From positions 1 to 64,000 of the forward strand of contig JAWKSZ010000016.1 in the NCBI GenBank assembly GCA_041402045.1: a DNA stretch of 64,000 nt, in the 5' to 3' direction. The position numbers were made by a program, and so were the translations under genes. Shown here piece after piece: positions 1 to 10,165 of the stretch (within the stretch, counting starts at the first letter, position 1; each line of letters starts with the position of its first letter). The notes under the pieces were generated by a model. It had not been told where the DNA came from. It was given only the letters and a program-made list of their open reading frames with translations, and did no database searches. Origin of the DNA: JAGQRJ01 sp041402045. Lineage in GTDB: Bacteria > Planctomycetota > J058.

Positions 1-3000
1 ACCAGGTTCCGGCTGTCGCCGGCCTGCTGGTAGAGGGTCTGCAGCGAGCGCGCCGCGGCCACGGTGTGCGGGTCGCTCTCGAGGGCCGCCTCGTAGGCCT
101 CGATCGCCGCGGGCAGGCGCTCGAGTTGACGCCAGCGCACGGTGCCGAGCTCGACCCACGCCGCCGCCCGCTCCTTGGCGTCCAGCGCGGCGCAGGCCGC
201 GAGCCGGCCGAAGGCCTCGTCCAGGGCCTGGGGGTCGTCGGTCTGGCGCCGCAGGCGGCAGAGGTTGCGCAGGATCCGGGCCTCGAGGGCGCCGCTGGCC
301 AGCTCGCGCGCGGCCTCCAGGCAGCGGATCGCGTCGGCCACCTCGCCGCGCTGCTCGTGGGTCTGGGCCTCCTCGCTCAGCGCCTGCGCGCGGGCCTCGC
401 CCTCGGCGGCCGCGGCCTTCTCGCTCAGGAGCGTAGACAGCTTGTCGAGGTCGCTCTGGTTGCGGTAGAGCGCCTCGAGCCCGCGCAGGGCGTCGGCGTC
501 CTTGGGGTCGACCTCCAGCGCCCGGCGGTAGCTGCGCTCCGCGCGCGCCGGGTCCCCCAGCGGGCCAGAGTAGATCTTGGCCTGGCGGTGCCAGAGCTTG
601 CGCGCCTTGTTGGCCTGGTCCGCGGCGACCCGGCGCTGGGTCTCGCGCTCGAGCAGGTCGACCCACTCGGTGTGCATGGCCTCGCGCTTGTAGAGCCCCT
701 CCAGCGCGCGGCGCGCGGCGCTGTCGCTGGGGTCCTCCTCGTAGAGCGCCTGGTAGGCCTGGATCGCGCGCTCGGGGGTGTAGACCGGGCCGCGGGTCAG
801 CTCGCCGATCGCGTGGCGCTGGGCGCGGGCGTCGTCGTCGTCGCTGGCGACGGCGAGGGCCTCCTCCCGGGCGCGCAGCAGCCCGGGGGCGTCGCCGGCC
901 TCCTCCAGAGCCTCGATCAGCGCCTCGCACAACTGGCGGCGCCCGACCTTGGCCTTGGGGGTCAGGGTCTCGAGGGCCTCCCACAGGCACTCCGCGGCGG
1001 CCTGAGGCCGACCGAGGGTCTCGCCCAGGAGCTGCGCGCGCTCCTCGAGCAGCTCGCGCTTGGCCTTGCCCGAGGTCAGCGCGGCCAGGCGCCCGAGGAC
1101 CTCGGCCCGCGCGGCGTGCTCGCCGCGCACGCCGCGCAGCCGCGCCAGCTCGCGCAGCGCTTGCTCGTCCTCGGGGTCGTGGGCGAGGAGCTTCTCCAGG
1201 CTCGCGGCCGCCGCCGCGGGTTGCTCCAGGCGCTGCTCCTCGAGCTCCGCCGCGCGCCGCAGCGGGTCCTGGGGGCCCGCGCCCTCGGCGTGCTCCTGGT
1301 CCGCGCGCTGGTGCAGCGCGCGCACGAGGTCGGGCCAGCGCTCGAGGCGCTCGTAGAGCTCGATCAGCGGCTCCGTCGCCGCGACCAGGCTCGGCACCCG
1401 CTGCAGCGCGCGCTCGTAGGAGCGCGCCGCGCGCTCGGGGTCAGGCTCGCGGTTGAGCCCGCCCGCGAGCAGGTAGCGCTCGGCGGCGGGCTCGTCGTCC
1501 TCGCTCAGCGCGCCCTGGGCCTCCAGCACCTCGACCCGCTGCTCGCGGCGGCCGGCCTCGTCGTAGAGCGCGTCCAGGGCGGCCAGCGGGCGCGGGTCCT
1601 GGGGCACCAGCTCGCGGGCGGCCTCGAACTCCTGGATCGCCTCGTCGCGCCGCTTCAGCTCGCGCAGGAGCTCGGCGCGCTGCAGGCGGATCGCGAACTC
1701 GGCCAGGCGCTCGGGGGCGACCGCGCTCTCGCGGGCCAGGATCTGCGCGGCCTCCTCCTGGCGGCCCTCCGCCAGCAGCAAGGTCCGCAGCCGGGCCAGG
1801 ACCTCGGCGTCGTCGGGGGTCAGCTCCAGCGCTTCGCGCAGCGCGGCGATCGCCTCGGCCCGCTGCGCGAGGTGCTCGTAGGCGTCGGCGATCTCGGTGG
1901 CCAGGCGCGCGCGCTCGACCGCGCCCGGGGTCAGGTCGCGCAGGGCCTTGGCCACCCGCACCACCTCGGACCACTGCTTGGCGTCCTTGTGGATCCGCTT
2001 CAAGCCCTGGAGCGGGCGCGGGTCCGCCGGGTCGCTGGCGTGGGAGCGGTCGTAGGCCTCGACCGCGCGCGCCTTGCGCCCGAGGTGCTCCTCCAGGAGC
2101 TGCCCGCGCTCGAGGTGCAGCGCGGCCACGCGCTCCGGCGGGGCGTGGGCGAGCTCGGTCTCGACCACGTCGAGCAGCGGCTCCCAGCTCCCGGCCTGGG
2201 TGTAGGCCTCGCGCAGGGCGCCGATCGCCCCCAGGTGCGTGGGCTCGAGGGCGAGCACGCGCTCCCAGTGCTCGCGGGCCGCCTCGGCGCGGCCCAGGGG
2301 GCCCTGGGCGAGCTGAGCGAGCTGCTCGTGCAGGGTGAGCAGGCGCGCCGGGTCGCGGGTCGCGCCCACGTGCCGCGCGGCGTTGCGGTAGCGCCGCAGC
2401 GGCTCCTCGCGGTCCTCGTAGAGCTGGTCCAGCGCGGCGAACACGCGCACGTCGCCGGGCTCGTGCTCCGCCGCGCGCTCGAGCACCTCCAGCGCGCGCT
2501 CGCCGCGCTCCTGGGCGCAGAACAGCTCGCCCGCCTTGAGCGCCGCGCTCAACAGGCGCTCCGTGCGCGCGGGCTCGCGCTCGGCCTGGGCCAGGAGCTC
2601 GACCTCGCGGCTCAGGGCCCGCGCCCACGCGCCGCGCTCGTTGACCTGCTCGCACAGCTCCTGGTATTCGCGCAGCAGGGGCAGCGGCTCCGCCGCGCGC
2701 TCGAGGGCCTCGTTCCACGCCTCGATCGCGTCCGCGGAGCGGGCCAGGGGCTCGGCCAGCAGGCGCGCAGCCTGGGCCAGGCTCTCCGCGGCGCGCTCGG
2801 GCTGGATCCGCGCGGTGTCGCGCCAGGCGCCCACCAGCTCGTCGAACAGGTCCTCCTTCTCGTAGAGCGCGCGCAGCGCGGCGAGGACCTCGGGGTCCTC
2901 GTGCTGCTCGAAGGAGCGCTGGTAGCTGTCGATCGCGCCGCGGGGGTCGTGCACCCGGTCGCGGAGCACGGCGCCGCGCTCGGCGAGCAGCGCGGCGCGG

Positions 3001-6000
3001 ACCTCGTCCTCGGCCACGACCGCGGCCTCGGCCAGGAGCACCGCCGGCAGCTCGCCCCAGCGCTCGAGGCGCCGCAGGAGGGAGGCGCGCTTCTCGTGCA
3101 GCCCGCGCAGGACCAGGGGGTCGAGGCTGAGCTGCGCCGCCTCCTCGGCGGCCTCGCTCAGCTCGGCGACCGCGCCGGGCAGGTCGTGCAGGTCGTTCTC
3201 CAGGAGCAGCGCGCGCTCGACCCGGAGCTTGATCGCGGCGGGCGTCCCCGAGACGAGCTCGCGCTTGCGGTCCAGGGTCTGGGCCAATCGCGGCGTGTCG
3301 TCGCGGTGCAGCTTGCACAGCTCGTCCAGCGACTCGATCGACTCGGCGTCGTGGGTCAGCGCCTCTTCGTAGAGCGCCACGGCCTCGTCGTGCTGACCGC
3401 GCACGATCGCGCGCTGCGCGACCTCGCCCAGCGCGCGGGCGGCGTAGCGCGAGCCGGGCACGACCCGCGAGATCAGGCGCAGCACGACCTCGTGCTCGTC
3501 CTCGCGGTTCAGCTCGATCAGGAGCTTGGGCAGGAGCTGCGTGGCCACGCAGTGGGGGTCGCCGCGGTCGAGCACCTCGCGCAGGAGGCCCGCCGCCCGC
3601 GGCTTGTCCGCGCAGTGGGCGAGGTGGATCAGCGCGGCCTGGCGCAGGCGCTCCTCCTGCAGCCGGTCGTTGTGGACCAGGCGCCCCTCGCGCTCGTAAG
3701 TCTCGGCCAGCGCCGCCCAGTCCTCGCGGCGCTGGTGCGCCTCGCGCAGGAGCTTGTAGGCCTCGGGGTCGGTGGGGGCGATCTCGAGCACCTGGGTCAG
3801 GGTCTCGGCGGCGCGGTCGAGCTCGTTCAGCACCTCGAGCTCCAGCCGCGCCAGGCGCAGGCCGAGCACGTGGCGCTTGTCCGCCTGCGGGGTGCGGGCC
3901 AGCCAGCGCCGGAGCACCCGCGCCAGCTCCTCCGGCTCCTTGGCCGCGCTGAGGGTCAGGGCCTTGCCCTGCAGCGCCTGGAGGAAGTCGGCGTCGTGCT
4001 CGAGGGCCTGCTCGAAGGCGCGCCGCGCCTTGCTCGCCTGCTTGAGGTGCAGGAGGTAGACCTTGCCCAAGGACGCCAGGCGGCTGCAGCGCACGCGCGG
4101 CTCGGACTCGAGCTCCGCGACCCGCGCCAGGACCTCGGCCAGGGGCTCCCAGGCCTCCTCGCGCTGGTAGATCAGGCACAGCGCGCGCAGGGCCTCGAGG
4201 TTGTCGGGGTCGGCCTGGCGCGCCTCCTCCAGCGCGGCGCGGGCGCGCTCGGGGGCCTTGCGCCGCAGCCGGGCCAGCCGCACCAGGAGCCGCGCCTTGC
4301 GGCTGCCGCGGGTCTCGAGCTTGGCCTCTTCCTCGAGCCAGTGGTCCTGGGCGGTGCGGTCGCCGCGCTCGCGGGCCAGCGCCGAGAGCCAGCGCACGGC
4401 CTCGACGCGCTGGGGGTCCTCGTTGAGCACCCGCAGGAAGAGCTCTTCGCTGCCCTCGATATCCGAGAGCGCGTGCTTGCGCACCCGCCCGGCCTCGAGC
4501 AACAGGTCCGCGCGGCGCGAGACGTCGGGCTCGAGCTCGGCGGCGAGCACGAGGTGGATCACCAGGTCGAGCCCCGGCTCCAGGCGCCGCTCGACCCGCA
4601 ACAGCCCGTTGACCAGGTCCAGGTCGCGAGGCGCGTCCTCGAGGGCCTCGAGCAGGATCGCGCGCCCGCGCTCGCTGTCGCTGAGCGCGAAGGCGCGGAC
4701 CTCGGCCTCCTCGACCGCCAGCCGGCGCAGCGTGCGCTGAGGCAGGACCGTGCCCAGCTCGCGGCAGTGCTCGATCGCCTGGGCCAGCTCGCGCGGGCGG
4801 CCGGCGTGGCGCAGGAGCTCGACCCGCGTCTGGCGGGTGAGCACGTGGTCGGGGCTCGCCTGCTGCCCCTCGTCCAGCGCCTCGAGCGCGTCGTCCAGGC
4901 GATCCAGGCGGTGGGCGAGCACCTTGGCGCGGTCGGCGCAGAGGTCGGCGCGCTGGGCCCCGCCGGAGTGCTCGGCCGCGCGGCCCAGGGCCTTGGCCAG
5001 ACCCTCCCAGTCGCCCTGCTCGCGCAGGAGCTGGATCAACTGGCGGTGCGCGGGGGGGAACTTGACGTCGGCCTGGATCGCGGCCTCGTAGGCCGCGCGC
5101 GCCGCGTCCATGTCCCGCAACCCGCTCGCGAACAGGCGCCCGCGCTCGAGCTGCAGCTTGGCGGACTCCCGCGCGTCGGGCTCGGTCTTGGCCGCCTCGG
5201 CCAACGCGGCGCAGGCGCCGCGCAGGTCGCCCGAGAGCTCGCGAGCCCGGGCCAGGCCGCGCTGGATCTGGTTGCTGTCCGGGGCGAGGCGCTTGGCCTC
5301 GGCGAAGAGCTTGGCGGAGCGGTCGTGCTGGTGCGCGCGGCTGCACACCTCCGCCGCCGTCACCAGGCGCTCGACCTGGCGCTCGCCGCCCAGGCCGGCC
5401 ACGCGCTCGAGGGTCGAGATCTGCTTCTCGGCGTCGCCCTGCTTGGCGTAGATCTCGCTCAGCGCGTCCCAGCCCGGGTCGGCCGGGTCCTTGCTCGCGG
5501 CGAGGATCGTCTCCCAGGCGCTGGCGGCGCGGGGCAGGTCGGCCAGGTGCTGACCGCTGACCTCGGCCAGCTCGCGGCGCATGGAGTCGGCGTCGGCGGG
5601 CGCGGCGCGCTCGAGGTCCGCGTCGAGGAGGTCGGCCAGCGGGCCCCAGCGCTCGAGCTGGCGGTAGAGCTCGCGCAGCGCGGTCGCGGCCTCCTTGTGG
5701 GTCCGGTCCTTGTCGCGGATCGCGGCGTACTTGCTGGCGGCGACCTCGGGCTGGCTCAAGGGCTCCTTGGCCAGCCGCGCCTGGAACAGGAGCACGGCGG
5801 GCTCGCGCTCGCCGGCGCTGGGCAGGCCTTGCTCCAGGGTCTCGAACAGCCCGCGCGGGTCGTCGTCCGAGAGCGCCACGAGCTCGTCCAGGGCGCGGCT
5901 CCCGGCGGGGTCGGCCAGGAACGACTCGCGCCACGCCTCCCGCGCGCGCAAGGGCGCCTCCAGGCGCACCGCGAGCAGCTCGGCGGCCTGGGCCCACAGC

Positions 6001-8114
6001 GCGCCGGCGCGGGGGTCGTCGGCCTCGAGGGCGCGGGCCGCGGCCTCCAGGCGGTCGACCGCCTGGGCGTAGCGCTCCTCGCCTTCGTAGCGCGCGACGC
6101 ACGCCGGGAGCGCGGTCTCGTCCGCGGGGTTGTGGGCGAGGATCTGCTCCCAGGTGGCGAGGGCCTCCCCCGCTTCGCCGCGCTGCTCGAGGAGCTGCGC
6201 CAGCTCGATCTGCGCGATCCGCCGGAGCTGGTGATCCTGCTCGAGCTGCCCCAGGGTGCGCAGCGCGTCGAGCAGGCGGTTCTCGTCCTTGGCCTCGCGG
6301 GCCGCCTTGCGCAGCAGGCGCACCGCCGCCAGCGCGGCCTCGCCCTCGCCCTGCTCCAGGCCCTCGGACAGCGAGCGGCAGGCGGCGCCGGGGTCGCCCA
6401 GCGGGCCGAGCTGCAGCTCGCCGAGCTCGGTCAGGACCTCGCACGTGCGCTGGCCGTCGGGCTCCGCGTCCGCCAGGTCGCGGAGCACCTGGGCCAGCGG
6501 CGCCGCCTCCCCGCCCCGCAGCAGGTCCGCGAGGTCACCCAGCGCGCGCACGTCCCGCGGGCGCAGCTCGAGCAGCCGCCGGCAGGCGGCCTGGGCCCCG
6601 CTGGGGTCCTTGAGCTCGTCGCGGCGCAGGACCACGAGCTCGCGCAGCGCCTCCTCCTGCAGCGCCGGCGCGGCGACCTCGGCCCGGCGCATGAGCACGC
6701 TCTCGAGCTCGTGCAGGTTCTTGGTCTGGCGGGCCAGCTCCTCGGCGCGCTCGAAGGCCTGCGGCGAGGGCTCGAGCTCCACCACCCGGGCCAGGGAGCC
6801 CGAGGCGCCCTTGGGGTCCTTGAGCTTGCCCTCCTGCACCGTGGCCATGCGGTTGAGGATCGCGACCGCCGCCTGGCGCTCCTGGTCGGAGCGCTCGGTG
6901 TCGAGCAGGTTCAGCTCCTCCTGGAGCACCTCCAGGTGCTCCTTCCAGGCGCCGAGCCGGCGGGTGATCCGCTCGTAGAGCTTGAGCGCCCGCGGGTGGC
7001 GCGGGCGCAGCTCGAGGGAGCGACGGATCGTGGCGTGGGCCTGGCGGCCTTCGCCGGCCTGGTCGAAGTACTCCGCCGCGCGCTCGAGCAGGTCGGCGGC
7101 CGCGGCGGGGTCCTGGCTGCCGAGGTTCGCCTCGTGCACCAGGGCCTGGGCCAGCGCCGAGGCGTCCTCCTGCTGCTCGGCCAGGGCCTTGAGCTGCTTG
7201 ATCCCCGGGGCGTCCTGGGGGCGCATGTCCAGCGCGCTGAGCAACAGCGGGATCGCGGACTCCGGCTGCTGAAGTCCGTTCTGGTGGACCAGCGCCTGGC
7301 GCTTGAGCAGCCGCGCGCGCTCCTCGTCGTTGCCGGCGACGCGCAGGAGCTGGTTCAGGGTGCGGTTGAGGTCCTTCCACGCCTTCGCGCGCTCGAAGCT
7401 GCGGGAGATCGACTGCAGGATCTTGGGCTTCTGGCAGTTGCGCTTGAGCGCCAGGCGATACTCGGCGAGGGCCTCCTTCGAGTCCTGCGCCTGGTCCTCG
7501 AGGCTCTTGCCCGCGAGGAAGTGGTAGACCGCGGCCTGGTCGTCGTCGGCCTTCTTGGCCAGCACCCGATACGCGCTGACCAGGGGCTCGACGCGCTTGG
7601 TCTGCTTCGCCAGGCGCTCGATCGCCTCCAGCGGGCGGCGGTTGGCGGGGAACGCGGTCAGCGCCGCGACGTAGGCGTCGAGGGCGGCGACCGGGTTCTT
7701 GGGCGCCAACAGCTCGGCGCGCTCGACGTGCAAGGCGGCCTTGCGCCGGGGGTCCTTGGCGACCTCGAGCTCCAGCTCGAGGACCTCGCCCATGCCCTGG
7801 GTGTTCTTGCTCTTGGTGTGCAGCGCGCGCAGCGCGCCGATCGCGGGCAGGAAGCTGCGCCGAACCTCGAACGCCAGGGTGAACAGGTCCCGCGCGCGCT
7901 GGGGGTCGTTGAGCTGGTCGGCGGCGACCTCGCCCGCCTTGAACAGCAGGCGCTCCCGGCCCTGGGGCGCCTCCACCACCGCCGTGCGCGCCTCGTACAG
8001 CGCGATCAGCGCGTCCCAGGCCTCCTCGTCGCGGAGCTCCCGCTCGCGTTGCTGGAACCGGGACGCGTTGCGCACATCCGCGTCGTTGGTGCTCGCTCGT
8101 TCGGGAGGATTCAC
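1..8114 (-). CDS. Giant tetratricopeptide-repeat protein (C-terminus beyond window)
   Basis: About 2,704 codons are visible, and the frame is still open at base 1. I chose the GTG at 8114 because an in-frame TGA lies at 8154-8156 and no other start codon lies between. The translation is an almost uninterrupted series of amphipathic helix pairs in TPR/SEL style, for example LYEARTAVVEAP near the N-terminus and AYEAALESDPHTVAAA near base 60, with a recurring A-x-x-x-Y/L-x-x-A-L-x-x-x-P-x-x pattern. I see no signal peptide, membrane segment or kinase motif, so it is probably a cytosolic scaffold. Frame continuity was spot-checked at 1-120, 4203-4290 and 7000-8114. Partners are unknown. The opposite strand is also open for 2,694 codons, a GC-composition effect. 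Confidence 0.85.
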   Translation of the reverse strand, partial: MNPPERASTNDADVRNASRFQQRERELRDEEAWDALIALYEARTAVVEAPQGRERLLFKAGEVAADQLNDPQRARDLFTLAFEVRRSFLPAIGALRALHTKSKNTQGMGEVLELELEVAKDPRRKAALHVERAELLAPKNPVAALDAYVAALTAFPANRRPLEAIERLAKQTKRVEPLVSAYRVLAKKADDDQAAVYHFLAGKSLEDQAQDSKEALAEYRLALKRNCQKPKILQSISRSFERAKAWKDLNRTLNQLLRVAGNDEERARLLKRQALVHQNGLQQPESAIPLLLSALDMRPQDAPGIKQLKALAEQQEDASALAQALVHEANLGSQDPAAAADLLERAAEYFDQAGEGRQAHATIRRSLELRPRHPRALKLYERITRRLGAWKEHLEVLQEELNLLDTERSDQERQAAVAILNRMATVQEGKLKDPKGASGSLARVVELEPSPQAFERAEELARQTKNLHELESVLMRRAEVAAPALQEEALRELVVLRRDELKDPSGAQAACRRLLELRPRDVRALGDLADLLRGGEAAPLAQVLRDLADAEPDGQRTCEVLTELGELQLGPLGDPGAACRSLSEGLEQGEGEAALAAVRLLRKAAREAKDENRLLDALRTLGQLEQDHQLRRIAQIELAQLLEQRGEAGEALATWEQILAHNPADETALPACVARYEGEERYAQAVDRLEAAARALEADDPRAGALWAQAAELLAVRLEAPLRAREAWRESFLADPAGSRALDELVALSDDDPRGLFETLEQGLPSAGEREPAVLLFQARLAKEPLSQPEVAASKYAAIRDKDRTHKEAATALRELYRQLERWGPLADLLDADLERAAPADADSMRRELAEVSGQHLADLPRAASAWETILAASKDPADPGWDALSEIYAKQGDAEKQISTLERVAGLGGERQVERLVTAAEVCSRAHQHDRSAKLFAEAKRLAPDSNQIQRGLARARELSGDLRGACAALAEAAKTEPDARESAKLQLERGRLFASGLRDMDAARAAYEAAIQADVKFPPAHRQLIQLLREQGDWEGLAKALGRAAEHSGGAQRADLCADRAKVLAHRLDRLDDALEALDEGQQASPDHVLTRQTRVELLRHAGRPRELAQAIEHCRELGTVLPQRTLRRLAVEEAEVRAFALSDSERGRAILLEALEDAPRDLDLVNGLLRVERRLEPGLDLVIHLVLAAELEPDVSRRADLLLEAGRVRKHALSDIEGSEELFLRVLNEDPQRVEAVRWLSALARERGDRTAQDHWLEEEAKLETRGSRKARLLVRLARLRRKAPERARAALEEARQADPDNLEALRALCLIYQREEAWEPLAEVLARVAELESEPRVRCSRLASLGKVYLLHLKQASKARRAFEQALEHDADFLQALQGKALTLSAAKEPEELARVLRRWLARTPQADKRHVLGLRLARLELEVLNELDRAAETLTQVLEIAPTDPEAYKLLREAHQRREDWAALAETYEREGRLVHNDRLQEERLRQAALIHLAHCADKPRAAGLLREVLDRGDPHCVATQLLPKLLIELNREDEHEVVLRLISRVVPGSRYAARALGEVAQRAIVRGQHDEAVALYEEALTHDAESIESLDELCKLHRDDTPRLAQTLDRKRELVSGTPAAIKLRVERALLLENDLHDLPGAVAELSEAAEEAAQLSLDPLVLRGLHEKRASLLRRLERWGELPAVLLAEAAVVAEDEVRAALLAERGAVLRDRVHDPRGAIDSYQRSFEQHEDPEVLAALRALYEKEDLFDELVGAWRDTARIQPERAAESLAQAARLLAEPLARSADAIEAWNEALERAAEPLPLLREYQELCEQVNERGAWARALSREVELLAQAEREPARTERLLSAALKAGELFCAQERGERALEVLERAAEHEPGDVRVFAALDQLYEDREEPLRRYRNAARHVGATRDPARLLTLHEQLAQLAQGPLGRAEAAREHWERVLALEPTHLGAIGALREAYTQAGSWEPLLDVVETELAHAPPERVAALHLERGQLLEEHLGRKARAVEAYDRSHASDPADPRPLQGLKRIHKDAKQWSEVVRVAKALRDLTPGAVERARLATEIADAYEHLAQRAEAIAALREALELTPDDAEVLARLRTLLLAEGRQEEAAQILARESAVAPERLAEFAIRLQRAELLRELKRRDEAIQEFEAARELVPQDPRPLAALDALYDEAGRREQRVEVLEAQGALSEDDEPAAERYLLAGGLNREPDPERAARSYERALQRVPSLVAATEPLIELYERLERWPDLVRALHQRADQEHAEGAGPQDPLRRAAELEEQRLEQPAAAAASLEKLLAHDPEDEQALRELARLRGVRGEHAARAEVLGRLAALTSGKAKRELLEERAQLLGETLGRPQAAAECLWEALETLTPKAKVGRRQLCEALIEALEEAGDAPGLLRAREEALAVASDDDDARAQRHAIGELTRGPVYTPERAIQAYQALYEEDPSDSAARRALEGLYKREAMHTEWVDLLERETQRRVAADQANKARKLWHRQAKIYSGPLGDPARAERSYRRALEVDPKDADALRGLEALYRNQSDLDKLSTLLSEKAAAAEGEARAQALSEEAQTHEQRGEVADAIRCLEAARELASGALEARILRNLCRLRRQTDDPQALDEAFGRLAACAALDAKERAAAWVELGTVRWRQLERLPAAIEAYEAALESDPHTVAAARSLQTLYQQAGDSRNL

Positions 8115-8262
8115 GCTCGAGTTCCGCCAGGCAAAGGGCCTAAACCCTAGCTGTCATGGGCCCTGGACAACGCTAGCACCTGCCTCGAAGCGCGGCAACA
8201 CGACCCCGGACGGCCCCTCCTGGGGTTGGGTTTCGCCGCCGCGCGTGTTAGCGGCCATCGCG

Positions 8263-8847
8263 TCACAGCGCCTGGGGGTCGTGAATGTGCCGCAGCCGCA
8301 GGAGGTTGATCGCGTTGATCAGGCCGTGGGCCAGGATCGGCGGGAGCAAGGAGCCGCTCCCCAGCGCGAACAGCCCGAGCACGACCCCGATCACCAACGC
8401 GAACACCGTCCAGGGCCAGAGCTCGCGCACCAGGGGAGGGTGCGCCAACGCGAACCCCACGCTCGTGGCCCCGATCCCCAGCACCGCGCCCAGCGCCCCG
8501 CCGCCCGCGGCCTCCACCAGCCACGGCTGCACGAATCCGCGGAAGAACGCCTCCTCGCCCACGCTCGAGTAGAGGGCGACGACCGCGGCGGTGCCCGCGT
8601 CGATCCGAGGTCCGAGCACGTCGGGGGCGGTCAGCAGGCGCTTGAGGTAGAGGGCCATCCGCCGATACCAGGGCACGGCCTCGAGCCACACCCCTACGCC
8701 GCACACCAGGCCTGCGAACAGCACCGCGACCACGATCCAGGGCCAGGCGGGGTCCGGCAAGCGGAACAACGAAGGGCAGCCGGCCCAGCGAGCCCCCAGG
8801 CTCGCGAGCACGATCATGACCGCATACAGGATCAGCAATTGCCTCAC
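8263..8847 (-). CDS. CPBP family intramembrane metalloprotease
   Basis: A 194-residue polytopic membrane protein of the CPBP (CAAX protease and bacteriocin-processing, Rce1/ABI) family. The three family motifs are visible: EE at 98-99 with R103 (EEAFFRG), FALAH with H136, and H174 with N178 (ILAHGLINAIN). In this family these residues form a zinc or glutamate-activated active site within the membrane. Hydrophobic segments lie at about 4-16, 36-56, 84-96, 117-134, 146-162 and 166-184. The GTG at 8847 places the first membrane helix at the N-terminus; the upstream extension of the frame is Ser/Arg-rich and reads like non-coding sequence. It is divergent from the metalloprotease at 9005. The substrate cannot be read from sequence. 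Confidence 0.82.
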   Translation of the reverse strand: MRQLLILYAVMIVLASLGARWAGCPSLFRLPDPAWPWIVVAVLFAGLVCGVGVWLEAVPWYRRMALYLKRLLTAPDVLGPRIDAGTAAVVALYSSVGEEAFFRGFVQPWLVEAAGGGALGAVLGIGATSVGFALAHPPLVRELWPWTVFALVIGVVLGLFALGSGSLLPPILAHGLINAINLLRLRHIHDPQAL

Positions 8848-9004
8848 GGCGCTCAGCTTACGGCCAACGTCCCGGGATCGCTCCCCCTCCCCGTCTTCCG
8901 CTCCTCCAGATTCGGGCGCCGAGCTCCATCTGAAACCAACGCAACGACCTAAGTCCTTTGCACTGCTTCGTCCCGACGGCACGAAAACTGCGACCAGGCC
9001 CCGT

Positions 9005-10015
9005 GTGACGGCGATCAAGCTCCTACCGCTGCTCGGGTTGGGTTTCACCAGCCTCGCCCTGTGCGCCCCGCCCCAGGTGGCCCCCCAGGGACGGTTTCGT
9101 CTGCCGTCGGGCTCCAGCGCCCTGGTCTACCCGGGCTCCGAGGGCCCTGCGCTGCACGTGCTCACGCCTCGCGGGGAGGCGCAGGGCGCCTGGCTCCGCG
9201 CAGGATCGAGCTGGCTCGGGAGCCTGGGCGACAGCCACCTCGAGGCTCGCCCCGATCGGGGTGGGCTGCTGGTCCGCGTCCGTCCCACCCGCGGTCCGGC
9301 CCGCAGCGAGCGGTGGAAGCCGATCTCGGTGCGGATCCCGGTCTCCGTGGCGGTCCTCCAGGGGGAGGGCCCCGCGGCCCTGAGCCCGGACGACGTCCGC
9401 GAGGCCCAGCGCGCGATCCGTGAGCAGCTCGTCCAGGTCTACGCCCCGGTCGGCCTCGAGTTCGAGCTCGCCCCGCCGGTGCCGGTCGCCCGCGCCCGGG
9501 CCGACGCCAACGGCGACGGGCGCCTGGACAAGGACGAGGTGCGCGCCCTCCGCGACCACCTGGAGCGGATCGGCCTCAAGCAGCCGGGCCGCGTGGTCCT
9601 GGCGCTCACCGCCACCCCGATCGTGGGCACCGGGTGCCGGGGCTGGACCCTGGGCGACGGCGTCGCCACCCCGCACACGCTCACCGACCACAACGACAAC
9701 TTCTCGATCGTCAGCCTGCGCTACCTGACGGGGCACCACACGGTGGCCCACGAGGTCGGACACCAGTTCGGGCTCGACGACCTGGGCCGCGAGAACCGCC
9801 GCCGCCTCGCCGAGCCGGCCCGCGGCGACCACCTCATGGACTCGGGCGGCGAGGGGTTCTACCTCGACCCCGAGGCGCTGCGGCACATGCACCGCGTGAC
9901 GAGCCACCAGGATCTGGGCCTCGCCGGTCGGCGCACCGTGGCGCCCTTGCCTGCCGCGGCCCCTGCCCAGCCGGTTCAAGGCCTGGGCGGCGCGCCCGTC
10001 GTCGCGCCTCGCTAG
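9005..10015 (+). CDS. Secreted metzincin-like metalloprotease with EF-hand loop
   Basis: 336 residues from the GTG at 9005, which gives a signal peptide (KLLPLLGLGFTSLALCA). The C-terminal half carries H249-E250-x-x-H253-x-x-G256-x-x-D259, a gluzincin/metzincin-type zinc site with Asp as third ligand. A Met follows at 278 in DHLMD, consistent with a Met-turn. Residues 167-178 (DANGDGRLDKDE) match a canonical 12-residue EF-hand calcium loop. Residues 105-160 are an uncharacterised beta-rich region ahead of the catalytic domain. It is probably exported and calcium-stabilised. The Cys at the end of the signal peptide is preceded by Leu, so a lipobox is unlikely. Family assignment rests on motifs only. 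Confidence 0.72.
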   Translation: MTAIKLLPLLGLGFTSLALCAPPQVAPQGRFRLPSGSSALVYPGSEGPALHVLTPRGEAQGAWLRAGSSWLGSLGDSHLEARPDRGGLLVRVRPTRGPARSERWKPISVRIPVSVAVLQGEGPAALSPDDVREAQRAIREQLVQVYAPVGLEFELAPPVPVARARADANGDGRLDKDEVRALRDHLERIGLKQPGRVVLALTATPIVGTGCRGWTLGDGVATPHTLTDHNDNFSIVSLRYLTGHHTVAHEVGHQFGLDDLGRENRRRLAEPARGDHLMDSGGEGFYLDPEALRHMHRVTSHQDLGLAGRRTVAPLPAAAPAQPVQGLGGAPVVAPR

Positions 10016-10165
10016 GGCCGACGTCCTCCGTGTCCCACCCGCGGCACGTGCCGTCGATAGGACTTCCTCGCCAGTTCGACCCGTGAATTCCGCCGCCAGG
10101 CGGAGCCGGCGGGAGTTAGGACGCGGGCCTGAACTTCGCCCGGAGCAGGCGGAGAGGAGGCGGCC

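Noticed and set aside
1441..6444. Minus-strand frame of 1,667 codons
   Set aside because: Arg/Ala/Gly/Pro-only composition; it is a shadow frame of the TPR gene, which uses a different minus frame.
66..8150. Plus-strand open frame of 2,694 codons
   Set aside because: Its translation is Leu/Gly/Arg/Ala-rich without domain structure, while the minus strand gives regular TPR helices. Antisense openness follows from the GC-rich codon use.
9005..9075. Lipoprotein signal on the metalloprotease
   Set aside because: The Cys at the end of the hydrophobic stretch is preceded by Leu at -1, which does not fit the lipobox; an ordinary signal peptide is more likely.
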